From Epiperipatus broadwayi (lineage: Eukaryota > Onychophora > Udeonychophora > Euonychophora > Peripatidae): DNA of 64,000 nt. Where the stretch lies: NCBI GenBank assembly GCA_028023455.1, contig JAQFVV010012396.1, forward strand, positions 23,827,330-23,891,329, read 5' to 3'. The notes beneath the pieces were generated by a model. It saw nothing but the letters and a program-made list of their open reading frames with translations, was not told the DNA's origin and did not search any database. A program made the position numbers and the translations under genes. How positions within the stretch are numbered: position 1 is the stretch's first letter; each line of letters opens with the position of its first letter. Positions 38,805-49,780 of this stretch are shown piece by piece.

Positions 38805-39606
38805 TCAATCAAGTTTAATTCTATGATTAATTTCATCCATTATGTTTCCATCTGTATTAATAATCTGGCCAAGGTATTTGTAGCTGTTAATTTCTTCTAG
38901 CTCATCATAATCAATCATTATTTTCATATTTTGAGAAAATCCATTAAAGATTACTTTAGTCATTTTAACATTTATCATTATTCCTACTTTCATCAGATAA
39001 CTCCTGAAACATTTCCTGTAGCTGTAAAGAATTATTTGCAAAAACAACATCATCTGCAAAATCAAAATGACTTAAATAATCACCATTTATTTTCACTCAT
39101 TCAACTTCCCATTTTAATCCACAAAATACTTCTTGCATCCCTGCTGTAAAAAGTTTTGGAGATATGGAGTCACCCTGTCTTACACCCTTCTCAATGTTGA
39201 CTTTCCTAGTATTATTAGGTAATCTTTTTGGTGCCGTTGCATTTTTATAAATATTCTTCGAAATATGACAATATCCTGGATCTGTACCTTGATGATCCAA
39301 TGCTTTAATCACTGAAGAAATGTTTATAGAAGCAAATGCCTTTTCATAATCTAAAAATCCAAAGCATAATGACAACTCATATTTATTTGTCCTTTCTATA
39401 ACTTCCCTCAATACCTGGGTATGATCTACTGTACTAAAACCACTTTTAAATCCAACTTGTTCTCTTGATTGGAGGAAATCCAATGTTCTCTGTAGATGAG
39501 TGGTAATTATCTTGTTAAAAATTTTGTATAAAACTGATAAAAGGCTGATATCTCCTTTATCATCTTTTTTAAATATTAATATTGCATTCTTCCAATTATC
39601 TGGCAC
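38805..39606 (-). pseudogene. RTE LINE reverse transcriptase
   Basis: Starting near 39606 the minus strand encodes PDNWKNAILIF, then the motif-1 region. Motif A follows as FLDYEKAFASIN, where Ser-Ile replaces the more usual Asp-Ser-Val context, then GVRQGDSISPKLF (motif B). After a frame change comes the catalytic FADD box at about 39040-39063 (DFADDVVF). The thumb-side YKYLGQIINTDG follows in the frame 39065-38805. The enzyme primes cDNA synthesis from nicked target DNA. At least two frame breaks separate these parts. Confidence 0.85.
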
Positions 39607-40259
39607 ATCTTTATCATTTAGAAATTTGGTGTATTACTTTGTTAAAATTATATTGCTTCATGTGCTTTTTTTAATATATCAATTATAATTGCATCATTAC
39701 CTGGAGTCTTTCCTTTTTTCATAAATTTAATTGTGTGTCTCACTTTTTCATTTAAAATTCTGGGAAATTTAAAAAGTATAATAGATTTAGGAGGTATTGA
39801 TCTTTATTACTGTATAATTCTTGATAGAAGTGTTCTACCCATTTCATGATGTCATCTCTTTTTTTTAGTAATAATTCCATCTTTTTTTCTTAATGCAGAT
39901 ATAAATTTTCTACCAATACCAAGATGTTGTTTTACACTCTTGACATTTTTATTCTCTTCTACAGCTTTCCTTGCTAGTTCACAGTTACACTTTCTTATAT
40001 CATTTCAACTCTTTTCTACACCATTTTATAAAACTCAAGTTTAATGCATCATTTTTATATATCTTCATATTTCTTCTTTTCTTCATAAATTATCTAGTCT
40101 CAGTAGAAATTTTATTGATCCATTGCTGCTTTTTTCTACCAGCTATCTTTGCTGCAGTTTTTAAAAGGGTATCAGTTATTTTCACATTAATTTTATTCAA
40201 ATATGAATCATGTTCAAAATCTACCAATACTTGAAACTAATTTATAAGTTCTAATTTAA

Positions 40260-41060
40260 ATTCATTAGAATGTTTTTGAAGATTAGAAATATCAATTGTA
40301 AAGATTGTTTTTCTCAATAATTTTTGTCTCTCTCATTTTGCATTAACACATATCTTACATCTTACTAATCGATGATAACTTCCTATGTTAAATTTATTAA
40401 AAACATTACAATCTTTAAATATGTATTTTCTGGTGGTCAAAATATAATCCAATTCTGCTGTGCCTTCATTTGGATGCTTCCATGTTTATTTTCTTTTAAC
40501 ATTTCTCTCAAAAAAAGTTCATAATATAAAGTTTTTCTTTTTCTTCAAACTCCACCAGTCTCATTTCTATTGCCATAACCAAAATTACCTGCCACACTTT
40601 GTTTTTTCATTTGTTTACTAATTATGGCATTGAATTTTTCCATAACAATTTTAAAATATTGTGTACTCTGATCAAATGTCTTTTGTACATCAATATAAAA
40701 ATATTTTACTACTTCATAACTATGAGAACTTGTTGGAGCATAAACCTGAATCATTTGCATTTGGTATTTACTATTAAGTTGTATAACTATTCTTGCCACT
40801 CTGTCCATTACACCATCAATCTCCACAATGTTGTTCTTCCACTTTTTATTTATAATGAATCCTACTCCACTTGTATTTAATATTTGTGCCTTTATAATAA
40901 AGTACATGTCTACTTTTAAAATCAATTGTCTTTTCACCTTTTCTTCTAACTTTACAAATTTAATAATGTCCCATTTAATATAAGATAGTTCTTCTTCTAA
41001 TTCTTGCAATCTTCCTTTACTTGAAAGTGATCTGCAGTTGTAAGTATTTAGATAAATGTC
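40260..41060 (-). pseudogene. RTE LINE apurinic-like endonuclease domain
   Basis: On the minus strand TYNCRSL (41048-41025) is the first endonuclease box. Then come SGVGFIINKKWKNN, DRVARIVIQL, VYAPTS and NFGYGNRNE. After a frameshift near 40545 the series continues with a Trp-rich block, LDYILTTRK and GSYHRLVR, the last corresponding to the catalytic SDH box (here SYH, so the Asp is lost). The nuclease nicks target DNA in LINE retrotransposition. The loss of that Asp and the frame breaks show inactivity. Confidence 0.85.
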
Positions 41061-41118
41061 ATCATCAAATGACAGTCTGGATCCACAATCAGGGGATTCT
41101 TAGCAACCTCTGATTTAA

Positions 41119-41151
41119 TTCACCAACTGCTGTCTTGGTTGGTGAATTTAC
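41119..41151. other. Perfect hairpin near RTE 5' end
   Basis: AATTCACCAAC is followed 10 bp later by GTTGGTGAATT, an 11-bp perfect stem. It lies about 70 bp upstream of the endonuclease start on the LINE coding strand and may belong to its 5' untranslated region. Confidence 0.55.
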
Positions 41152-41160
41152 AGCCTCCTG

Positions 41161-42332
41161 GGAATAAGAGCCATGGTTTATTCTTTTCTATCATAATTGT
41201 ATATTTCTATTAGAAAAATATTTATCATTTACACATACGTTTATTCTGTCTTATCAGGCAACTGAGAAAAAAAACCATGGTGTTTCTTGATCTTAAATTC
41301 AGAGGTAAAAAGCTAATAAAATCATCATGCTGGCTAATGTGTGTTAGTGTGCAGCCCATCCACATTTGTATATGATATAAGTAATCACATAGTAATAACA
41401 GCTGCAATGACAAGAATGCATGCAGTGGACATTAGTAATTTGTCCTGATCATTTAATTTAAGGCCTCCAAGAGGAATCAAAGGGTCTCCTTTCAGTTAAT
41501 ACAATTTGTTAACAAATATTACTATCGAAAAATTGCAATGTATGTGCTCACATAAAAAATGTGACTCATATTCTCTTCAAGCTATCTAATTGCAATCTCT
41601 AAATTAGTGCACAGATTTATAATAACATATTTTATATATTCACCATAAAATGTGTAAGGTATTAGCAGGATTTTTTAAAATATTGCATTGAATAATTCTT
41701 AGTATTGCTAAATGTATGTACTTTATAAAGCACTTAATATTGTTATTATTTTTAAAAGTAAATTATTTTATTGGAGAATTTTTAATATTCTTTAAAGAAA
41801 TTTATAAAACACTGTAAAAAAAGGCAGCCTTTTTTAAATTATTGTAAATCAACATGTTTTCAAATATAAATAATGTGAGACTATCACTCACATTTTATTT
41901 TATTGAGTTATTGTTCAATTTGAGTAAAGTAATATAAAGCTTCATAGCTTATATATAAAAAGGATAGATAGATGAATAAAGGATAAAAATAATATTTTTT
42001 TCAATACTGATATTTAAGAAGATAAATAATGGAAATCTATCTCTCTTGCTTATTTTTTTATTTCTTATATTTAACCTATCTTTTTATTGTCACACACACA
42101 CACCCATATATATATATCAATACTTGATAATTCATGAAGGTTAATAACTTTAAAATCAGGCAATACTGTCTGTCACTATTTTAAAATTTATATTTTCATT
42201 TGTTAGTTAAATATATTTAAAATTTACTTTGTTACATGAGAATATATTTTTAAAAAGTGGCAAATTTTATTAAATTTATTAATACTTCTCTTATTTACTT
42301 GTGGAACTTTATATCTTATTTTTTCATGTCAT
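41161..42332. other. AT-rich non-coding DNA
   Basis: Nothing recognised. A short (CA)n lies at about 42090-42103. Confidence 0.45.
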
Positions 42333-42495
42333 AAATATATTTGAACTAACATCCTAAAAGTTAATCTATTTCGTAGTAAAAGTTTATCAAATTCAGTTGT
42401 ATGTCTCTTGCTGCCCTGATGACAATTTAAATGATTAATTATAATGTTAAATATATATTTAAACTGAAATCCTAAAAGTTTATCAAATTCATTAT
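42333..42495. repeat. Short degenerate direct duplication
   Basis: AAATATATTTGAACTAACAT followed by CCTAAAAGTT recurs about 120 bp later as AAATATATATTTAAACTGAA plus CCTAAAAGTT. The TTTATCAAATTCA segment is also repeated. It sits at the edge of the foldback element. Confidence 0.45.
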
Positions 42496-42637
42496 TAATA
42501 CATTGTACAGGCTTAAACCTGCATTTATATATGTAATATATGCGGGGTTCGAACTCAGACTTTCACACGACCCACCACTCTCAGTGCCATCTCATATTGC
42601 TGACCCACCTGATCACACACATGTTGAAAAAATAAAT

Positions 42638-42692
42638 AATCACCAATATACGTTTTTCATGCTAAAACAGCAATCCTCAGTTGGTCTAGATT
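42638..42692 (-). ncRNA. Hammerhead ribozyme (55-nt family)
   Basis: Same length and register as 17255-17309. The core reads CUGAGGA, where G at position 7 is allowed, and GAAA is present. Stem I (ACCAA/UUGGU and AAUC/GAUU) is perfect. Stem II is UGCU/AGCA with a U-U mismatch next to the core. Stem III is reduced to one pair. Probably weak. Confidence 0.6.
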
Positions 42693-42961
42693 ACTATCCT
42701 CACACATATATATAATCAGTACTCAACTTTATATTAAGATAACCGATCTTCATATTTAATGGACAGGCTTCAAACTATGTCAACATGGGTAGGATGACAA
42801 CCTTGGCACTAACAAGGGCTTTGAATGTTCCATAATTAGATTTTCAATAAAATGGAAGGCTGTTGTGAGTTAGAATAGATTGAAGCCTTTCCATTAAAGT
42901 ATAAAGATGGGCTATCTTAATATAAAGCTGAATACTGATTATATATATGTGTGAGGATAGT

Positions 42962-43016
42962 AATCTAGACCAACTGATGATTGCTGGTTTTGCATGAAAT
43001 ATGTATATTGGTGATT
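42962..43016 (+). ncRNA. Hammerhead ribozyme (55-nt family)
   Basis: CUGAUGA and GAAA are intact. Stem I is perfect as in the 17.3-kb copy, and stem III is A-U, U-A with loop AUGU. The cleavage site is again after A46. Stem II retains three pairs (UGC/GCA) with U-U mismatches on both sides, so folding is weaker than in the 17.3-kb copy. Confidence 0.65.
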
Positions 43017-43113
43017 ATTTATCTTTTCAACATGTGTGTGATCAGGTGGGTCAGCAATATGAGATGGCACTGAGAGTGGTGGGTCGTGTGAAAGTTTGAG
43101 TTCAAATTCATTA

Positions 43114-43456
43114 TTATAAATAATCTAAATTGTCATTATTATAATGAAAAATTAAATACATGATATACAAATAATTTAATTAACATACAATATGTTTTAA
43201 AAAATCCAATTTTACCTTGTTTTACCAAAATCTATATTTTTTGTTTACTTTTGTTTCATCTCAGTAATCTTTTAATCAAATTCTGATACTCTCTATTTTC
43301 ATTTTTATCATCAACCGAAAATAGTTACAATATAGATATTCCATGCATTTTTATATTGCAAATTACTTTTTTTTTTAAATAATTAAAGCAAGTATTTATA
43401 AACTTGTAACATTCTATATATATCACATGATCACCATTTCTTATGCTTGCTTTTAA
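43114..43456. other. AT-rich non-coding DNA
   Basis: Nothing recognised. Confidence 0.45.
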
Positions 43457-43771
43457 CTGTTATTAAAACAGACAAAACTCTCAATACCTATTGCCACTCA
43501 GTGCAAGCCAGAGTAATCAATGGATGCCAGAAGGCTTGTGCATAAAATCCCCTTTCAGTGCCCATGCATCCAATACCACCAGACTAGTTTTTGGCTTGAG
43601 GCCTTCATCAGTGAGGATCCTTGGATCCGAGAGCACTGCACCTAGATCTTAGGATCTAATGTGTGGGGACTGGATGGGGATTTTATGCACAAGCCTTTTG
43701 GCATCCATTGATTACTCTGGCTTGCACTGAGTGGCAATATGTATAGAGAGTTTTGCCTGTTTTAATAACAT
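43457..43771. mobile_element. Foldback element with 59-nt hammerhead family, copy 2
   Basis: Arms of about 95 bp (43457-43555 and 43677-43771) are near-perfect reverse complements from GTTATTAAAACAG through GGCTTGTGCATAAAATCCCC. The 120-bp centre holds one hammerhead on the minus strand. The centre is GC-richer than its surroundings. It is a compact, apparently recent non-autonomous unit related to the element at 21260-21795. Confidence 0.8.
43568..43626 (-). ncRNA. Hammerhead ribozyme lacking G12 (59-nt family)
   Basis: The minus strand gives outer stem I AUCCAA/UUGGAU (6 of 6), inner stem I AUCCUCA/UGGUGGU (one mismatch), core CUGAUGA, stem II GGC/GCC with loop CUCAA, and GUC cleavage triplet. 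The expected G12 of the GAAA box is absent: GCC is followed directly by AAAAAC. The fold is well kept, but G12 is catalytic, so this copy is predicted to be inactive or very slow. Confidence 0.65.
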
Positions 43772-45455
43772 TCTATATAAAAAATAAAAATCATGCAAGA
43801 TTCATCTAGACTGGTGCCTTATTTGTTGAGTTATAAACATACAAACAACCAAATAAATTTTTACATTTTTATAGTAATATAAATTTTCTACACTAATATA
43901 AATCAAAATAAAAGGACTCTACAATCTAATTATAACACTTGTTCATTATCTATGGTAATTTGGCACTATATTGACTAAGTATTTAGAATTTCATCACAAA
44001 CATAATGAGCTCTTTACAAAAAAAAAATATTAATAATTTTAGAAATATCTATTTAATAAAATTAATACTTTGATAAATACATGTGTAAGATTTTATTAAT
44101 ATATAAATTTTTTAAATCATTTCAAATATTATATAAAAAATTAACATGCTTTCAAATATAAAATCAAAAGATTAAAACACATTTTTTACAAAGATTTTAA
44201 TATTTAAAAAGAATAGAACTCATTTCACATACACACACATACTCAAACAAAAGAGCTGTCAATATTGCTTTATATTCACAAACATTAAAATAATAATAAT
44301 AAAAAGTGTTTTGTGAGAAAGATAAAATATGTCAAATTGAGTAAAAAGCATATTTTTAAAAAATTCTTTTTCTCCTTTTTAAAATGATAGACAATGATAA
44401 ACAAAGCAAAAAGAAAGACAGACAATATATTAAAATATAATTTATAAAATTATTTTTTATATATATTTATGTTTTCACATGTCATCCTTATGTCATTTTA
44501 TCTTGAAAACAGGGAAAATAAATAAATAGGAAAAGAACAGGTAACTATGGGGGAAAAGTCACATAAATGTGAATAGACAGAAATGGTTTGGATTCATAAA
44601 ACATAATTATTATCTGTGTGTATGTGTATGTCAACATAAACAAAAGGGGAAAAAATATTTTATTAATAATAATATATGTTTGAATTAATGATTTAGATTT
44701 TTATTTAAGAAACATTTAGAAAATTTGATTGTATTTATATTCACTTTTCTGAACAAGATTTAATAGTTGTTTATATGATGAACTGATATCACAAAATAAA
44801 ATCATTTATAAAGTGGAAAGATTATATATTCTTAGATTATCACTGTAATATTTTATTTATTTATTTTAGCATATATTTTATTAAGTTAAAATGGATATAA
44901 CAGAATGTTCATAATTTGAATTAATTGAATCCAGTTATATTATAAATAATGAAGTTAATGGAATACTTGAATATATTTTGTTTGCTCAATTTATACAAAA
45001 AGAAAAGCCACATTAAGAAAGATTATTACCATACTTCTATATTTTAAATGATGAGATCACTGATAATAAAATACTTGAATTTTTGAACTTTAACTATTAA
45101 AATAATTTTTACCTGTTGCATTCAAAATATTATACCCAATACTTTCTACTGGTTATCATTTATATTGTAAAGGATAATAAAAGCATACTTTAATACAGAA
45201 GTCAAAAATATGAACTTCTCATTTTCACTTTTTAAATGGTTTAAATTACATCACCAAAGTCATATCAGTTGATCCCTGATTCATTAAGCTGCATATACAC
45301 AGTTCCAAAGATCATTATCATAACAATATAATGCCTAATATTTTATAACTATATCAACAAATAATTCTTCTCATTACATTGTAAAAATCTATATAATATA
45401 AATAAATATTGGTGAATACCTAACTATTTTTGAACCAATGCCACAAACCTGTTTA
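43772..45455. other. AT-rich non-coding DNA
   Basis: No gene or repeat was recognised. Confidence 0.45.
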
Positions 45456-45660
45456 ATTAATTGAATCCAATGCCTTGATCAAATCAATAAAAGCAATATA
45501 TCAATCACACCTGCATTTCTACAACTCTTTTTGTCATTGATCTGGCAACAAACATCATTTTTGTTAAGCATATAGATCCTATAAAACCAATTTTAATCTA
45601 TGGTAATCACTCATTTATGACTGGAAGCCACATTCAACAAAATTTTTGAATATGTGTTTA
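45456..45660 (-). pseudogene. LINE reverse-transcriptase fragment, worn
   Basis: At about 45461-45499 the minus strand reads AFIDLIKALDSIN, matching motif A of Jockey/CR1-type LINE reverse transcriptases (AF.DL.KAFD..N). Upstream residues on the same strand are partly protein-like, with stops. The fragment is too short to name a clade. Confidence 0.4.
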
Positions 45661-45664
45661 CTAT

Positions 45665-45900
45665 ATGAATTATAATAATAATTCTTTATTTTAAAAAAAA
45701 AAAAAATTGGAGCTGTAGAAGTATCCTTCAAATTAAGCAGCACAATTTCATTAGACCATACTGTACCGGTCAAAAAGAAGCCAACACATCAACAAACCCA
45801 AACTCAAAGTGGGATTCAAACTCAGGCGAACCAAACTGAATTCAAACCCGACTCATGAGCTCAGATCAAATCAATGGATGACATATATCGACGGTACATG
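45665..45900 (-). repeat. tRNA-derived SINE (family 2)
   Basis: The minus strand contains GAGTTTGAATCCCAC, a B-box match at about 45810-45824. An upstream tRNA-like stretch, including CTGAGCTCATGAGTCGGGTT, holds a second B-box-like GGTTTGAATTC. At the 3' side the element ends in AATTTTTTTTTTTTTTA and ATT repeats on the minus strand. The A box is not clear. Confidence 0.4.
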
Positions 45901-47138
45901 ACTATGCGCCAAGGAACTAGCTCAATGGATGATGATGATTAATGAGACTCCTGATCTAACTCTAATAAAGTATAATAAAATAACTAACAATCTTTATAAG
46001 TCAACTCATATATATATATGTTCGGGTTGCCAACACATACAGCGAGTATTAACATTTAAATAATTATCAAAAGAATGATGAACTAAGAAACCAAGTATGT
46101 TAGAAAATATTTAATACTAATAATAATTTGTTTTGTTCAATAAAATATAAATAGCATTAGTTACCTCTAGTCTTTAAAAGCATTTATAAATATAATCAGA
46201 GTTGCGGTCCTTATCATATGCCAATGGAAATTACGCAATATTGGAATTCTATGTCTATGCCCCCAACAAGAAAATATAAAGGTGGATAAAGGTATTTATT
46301 TAGAACGGAAATGATTGTTCTAATTTTATTACGGTGGACTATGAGATTTATCTTCACATTCGGAAATCTATTCATGAAGAGCAAAACGTATTTTAAGGCA
46401 TAACTTTAATCTTTATTTGAAAACTTATTTAATTAAACATATTTGAGAATTGGTTCGACTTTAATTTAAATCACTTCATCACAATTACGAGTACGGAGCG
46501 GGTTTTACCGGGACAAAAATGCAACGGTGCTTGACGAATTACGAGGCAGAGAGTCAAATTTAAAGATGATCGCTAGTCGATGATCGAAGTCTTATGGCGG
46601 CTTGCATTTGGCAAGTCTTACGCCCTTTGACTAATGAATCGGAAAGGAAGTACTTTCTTCCTGGAAAAATTTAAATAAGAGAATGATCACCACCAGCCTA
46701 ACGGAGCGGAAGATGGCCCTACGTCAGCAACGTTTGATGATGATGACTTGGTAGTCATCGTTGAAAATAAAACCCATGTAGAATGCTCTACGTGATGACT
46801 TGACCAATTAATTAAAGTCAAACGAGCTTTAAGAAAACTATTTGAAAGTATTGGAAACTATGTTAACTATGCCTTAATATCGTGCCCTTCCTGAATATTA
46901 ATATAAAATAACAAAAGTGGAATTAAAATACATTTAACCCTTTATCGACCCTTTTTGCAATAAGACATTAAAGATTATATTTGCATAAATAAATATTAGT
47001 GGAACAAGAAAATCATTTAACATTATGTGAATATATATAAATACTTATAACTTAGATAGGAGCTGGGGACATAGGTGAAAAATTGAGCTAATAATTTATT
47101 ATTAGCTAAATGTAAAAATAGTAAACCTGTAATATTTT
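45901..47138. other. Moderately GC-richer non-coding DNA
   Basis: 46480-46760 has several CpGs and fewer TA runs than its surroundings. No open frame or family motif was recognised. It may be unique host DNA or a worn element. Confidence 0.35.
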
Positions 47139-47262
47139 CTTTCGACTCGATGATTAATAGAACTTATCAATTTAGTTCTAATGGGCGAGAATTACTATTT
47201 GAAATTAATGTTATATTATTTGCGTGAGGCAAATGGAATCAAGGAGCTCATCGAGTCGAAAG
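47139..47262. repeat. Inverted repeat with perfect 15-bp arms
   Basis: CTTTCGACTCGATGA (47139-47153) is exactly matched by TCATCGAGTCGAAAG (47248-47262), enclosing 94 bp. The CpG-bearing arms stand out in AT-rich DNA. It could be a tiny MITE; no target duplication was recognised. Confidence 0.65.
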
Positions 47263-48447
47263 ATTATTGGCATATAATTTTTAAATACGACATTAAAAAA
47301 AACACACTAACATATATATATTAAACGAACCGCCAGGTAAGAAAAGAAAAGTTTAAAGACTAGAGATTTAAAGAATTACGTTATATATTTACAGTAGCAT
47401 TTTAGAAATAAAGGGTGTTACAAAGATTTTACATTAAAGAATAAAAGAGCTCTTAATAAGGAGGAGTGTAAAATAAAGTTCGAACTGGCCAGAAAGTTTA
47501 ACGTTCATTATAGAAACATATATTACCCCTTCCGTGCTGGTCCTTAAGTCACACCTCCAGGTTGTTAAAACGTAGGCACCATTTGGTTGATTATTGGAAT
47601 AGCATTTTAGTAGCTTTTCATGATGTTAGCAGAATGATCGATCCGGAAAAGGTTCAGCAGCTCCAGTGATGATTTCTCGGGACTTTAGGAACCGTAGCCA
47701 GATTCCTGATGTTTTAGCCGACTATCATGATGGAATACAATTATTATATGCACAGAGTTCACTGCACTACTCTACAACAAAGCTTGATCTTTTTTTTTCT
47801 GACTTTTCAGGGCTATATATATTGTCCAGATGCCTTAAGGCTAGCGCTCATTTTATTATCAATTAGTTGTTTTCCAATACATTCCTTCGGTAAGGCTTTC
47901 AAACTAATTATTGAATTCCTTTCCTAATTAGACTAATTTTTTTTGAATTCCTTTCCCAATTAGAAAATGAATTCTTAAAATCTGAAATGATTTTAATTAG
48001 AAATTGAATTCTTATCTAATTTTTAATTAATAAAACTTTACTGTTGTTTTTGAGAATTTGAAAGCCCATGGAAGGAATGTAGCTTTTAATCACAAACTTT
48101 AACAAATTATTTAAAAGTACAAAAAAAAAAACAAGTATTCCCGACGCAATGAAACTTTCGAAAATTATATATATTTAAATATTTACAAATATATACGCCC
48201 AATCCACGCAATTGTAATATATATAAATTCATGAATATTTTATCATGAATTTATTAAGAGAATTGCTCAATTTTAAACTGAAACTAATTGATTTTAATAC
48301 ACATTTGAAATAAATTATTCATTATGGAAATTAGCGTGGATTGAACGTATAAAGCCCCATTGCATCGGAAATTTAAGGTTAGTATTAGGGTAACTAACAT
48401 GAAGCTAGGATCGAACTCAGATCCGACTGCTTCAATACAAATTATAG
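47263..48447. other. Non-coding DNA
   Basis: 47880-48020 has loosely repeated TTGAATTCCTTTCC(T/C)AATTAG units. At about 48406-48430 the minus strand has TGAGTTCGATCCTAGC, a B-box-like match that could be a worn SINE end. No gene was found. Confidence 0.4.
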
Positions 48448-48455
48448 TTGTAAAC

Positions 48456-48852
48456 CAGGGGTCCCCAACCCTATGCCACGGGCACCATGGCACCTGCAGA
48501 CCATTTTACGTGTGCCCACCGCTATCCGAACATAATAAAAAATTATTTATCTGATACAAATAAATTTAATTTTTAAAATTTTTTATAAATTATTGTATTA
48601 TATTGTAATCAAATTGTAGGGCATACTATACTTTTACAGCGTAAAAATATAAACACTAATTATATGTTAAAATTTTAATTTTGAAATAAATATTTTTTTG
48701 TACATTATGTGTATTATTAACAATATCCAACTATAAATTTACATTGAAAAAATAAATGGTGCTCACCACCTGGATGAAAAAATAAATGGTGCCCACCACC
48801 TGGCCGGTATTATAGAATGTGCTCTTAAGTGCAAAAAGGTTGGGGACCCCTG
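48456..48852 (-). mobile_element. hAT-superfamily MITE, copy 2
   Basis: A 397-bp element with the same CAGGGGTCCCCAACC termini as 1681-2079 but inverted relative to it. It is flanked by perfect 8-bp duplications TTGTAAAC (48448-48455 and 48853-48860). Internal sequence matches copy 1 along most of its length. There is a local duplication of AATAAATGGTGC(C/T)CACCACCTGG near the end. Target duplications without mismatch suggest it is the younger insertion. Confidence 0.93.
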
Positions 48853-48860
48853 TTGTAAAC

Positions 48861-49685
48861 AATTTCAATATTCTTGAAACTAACATATCATCACCATTTT
48901 TTAAAAAATTTCTCTAGATATATTATGAGATCTGAAGCCTTTTAGTTTTAAGACTGTGGAGAGCTATTTTTTACTCAGTTGGATATCTTTATTCAAATCT
49001 ACATAATTAACATAAATATATTATAAATAAATAACTGAATGGATTTACTAATTCATAGTTTATAAAAATATTTGTGGGACAAAATTTTCATAACTGGTAA
49101 TCAAGTCAAGTATCTTGCATTCCACCATCTGATATTGTATGACTATACAAATCTATGCAATGAAATATATAACTAAAACTGTCATTCAATTCTTGTTAAT
49201 TATTTAAAAGTGATAAAAACACTGCTTACATATGTATAAATATTATTGTCATCTTATAAAAGAATGTCATTTATTATAATTAATATAATTATGATCCATA
49301 AATCACTTTCTATTTATCATATAGATATCTAAATTAATTATGATCGGCAAATGTCCTTATCTAGTTTGCAGTTTAATCTGTCATCATTTTTAGTTCTTAT
49401 ACATTTTTGAACTTTGACATTAAATCTCTGTATAAATTATAAATCTCAATAACCAATTTATTATTTTGTCAAGCAGAAAGTGTTATCGTTTTTAAATCTA
49501 ATCACTAATAATAAAATTGTTGTCAAAAAACCATTCATGATTTCTCTTTATAGAAAACCCAAGAATAGATTTATTTGTAATGATTACACAATCATTAACA
49601 AAATTCCATTAATGGTATGATAATCTCTGAAGTCCAAAATAGCAAATATAATATGTAATGGCTCTTGAAATATGGCAGCATAGTC
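48861..49685. other. AT-rich non-coding DNA
   Basis: Nothing recognised. Confidence 0.45.
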
Positions 49686-49690
49686 AAACA

Positions 49691-49780
49691 TCGATGGCCT
49701 AGTGGTTAGCATAGCTGCTTTCCAAGTAGCAGGCCTAGGTTCACTTCCCAGTCAATGCATTTGACATATGGAAAAAAAAA
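49691..49780 (+). repeat. tRNA-derived SINE (family 1), second copy
   Basis: A clear tRNA-like head: the A-box region GGCCTAGTGGTTAGCATAGC, an anticodon arm GCTGC-TTTCCAA-GTAGC (loop with TCC, Gly-like), and the B box GGTTCACTTCC. The family tail TCAATGCATTTGACATATGG follows, then poly-A. The tail is shared with the element at 805-905. The T-stem has a mismatch and no proper acceptor stem is seen, so it is a SINE head and not a tRNA gene. Confidence 0.7.

Larger units (their letters stand above)
38345..41160 (-). mobile_element. RTE-clade non-LTR retrotransposon, decayed but near full length
   Basis: On the minus strand the parts occur in LINE order: an apurinic-type endonuclease (about 41050-40260), a reverse transcriptase (about 39610-38800) and a C-terminal region ending at a TGA near 38399. 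A short 3' tail follows, ending in GTTGATGA. GVRQGDSISPKLF, YEKAF and the C-terminal RPHVRWMDEIR are characteristic of the RTE clade. Frameshifts and stops are spread over the whole length, so it is dead. Related fragments lie at 18896-19770 and 59532-59757, all on the minus strand. Confidence 0.88.
42496..43113. mobile_element. Foldback element with hammerheads and Pol III-like boxes, copy 2
   Basis: Left arm 42496-42761 and right arm 42893-43113 are inverted copies of the same unit found at 16897-17778, here with 131 bp of unrelated sequence between them. The left arm starts at AATACATTGTACAGGCTTAA, shared with the inner part of copy 1, so the outer ~220 bp of the unit is missing. The right arm stops within the B box. 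Each arm has its own 55-nt hammerhead pointing outward from the centre, at 42638-42692 (minus) and 42962-43016 (plus). The minus-strand B box (GAGTTCGAACCCCGC) of the left arm is intact. Confidence 0.8.

Noticed and set aside
40599-40880. 93-codon plus-strand frame
   Set aside because: Antisense shadow of the RTE endonuclease.
49691-49757. Functional tRNA-Gly gene
   Set aside because: A and B boxes are present, but the acceptor stem is missing, the T stem is mismatched and a SINE tail follows.
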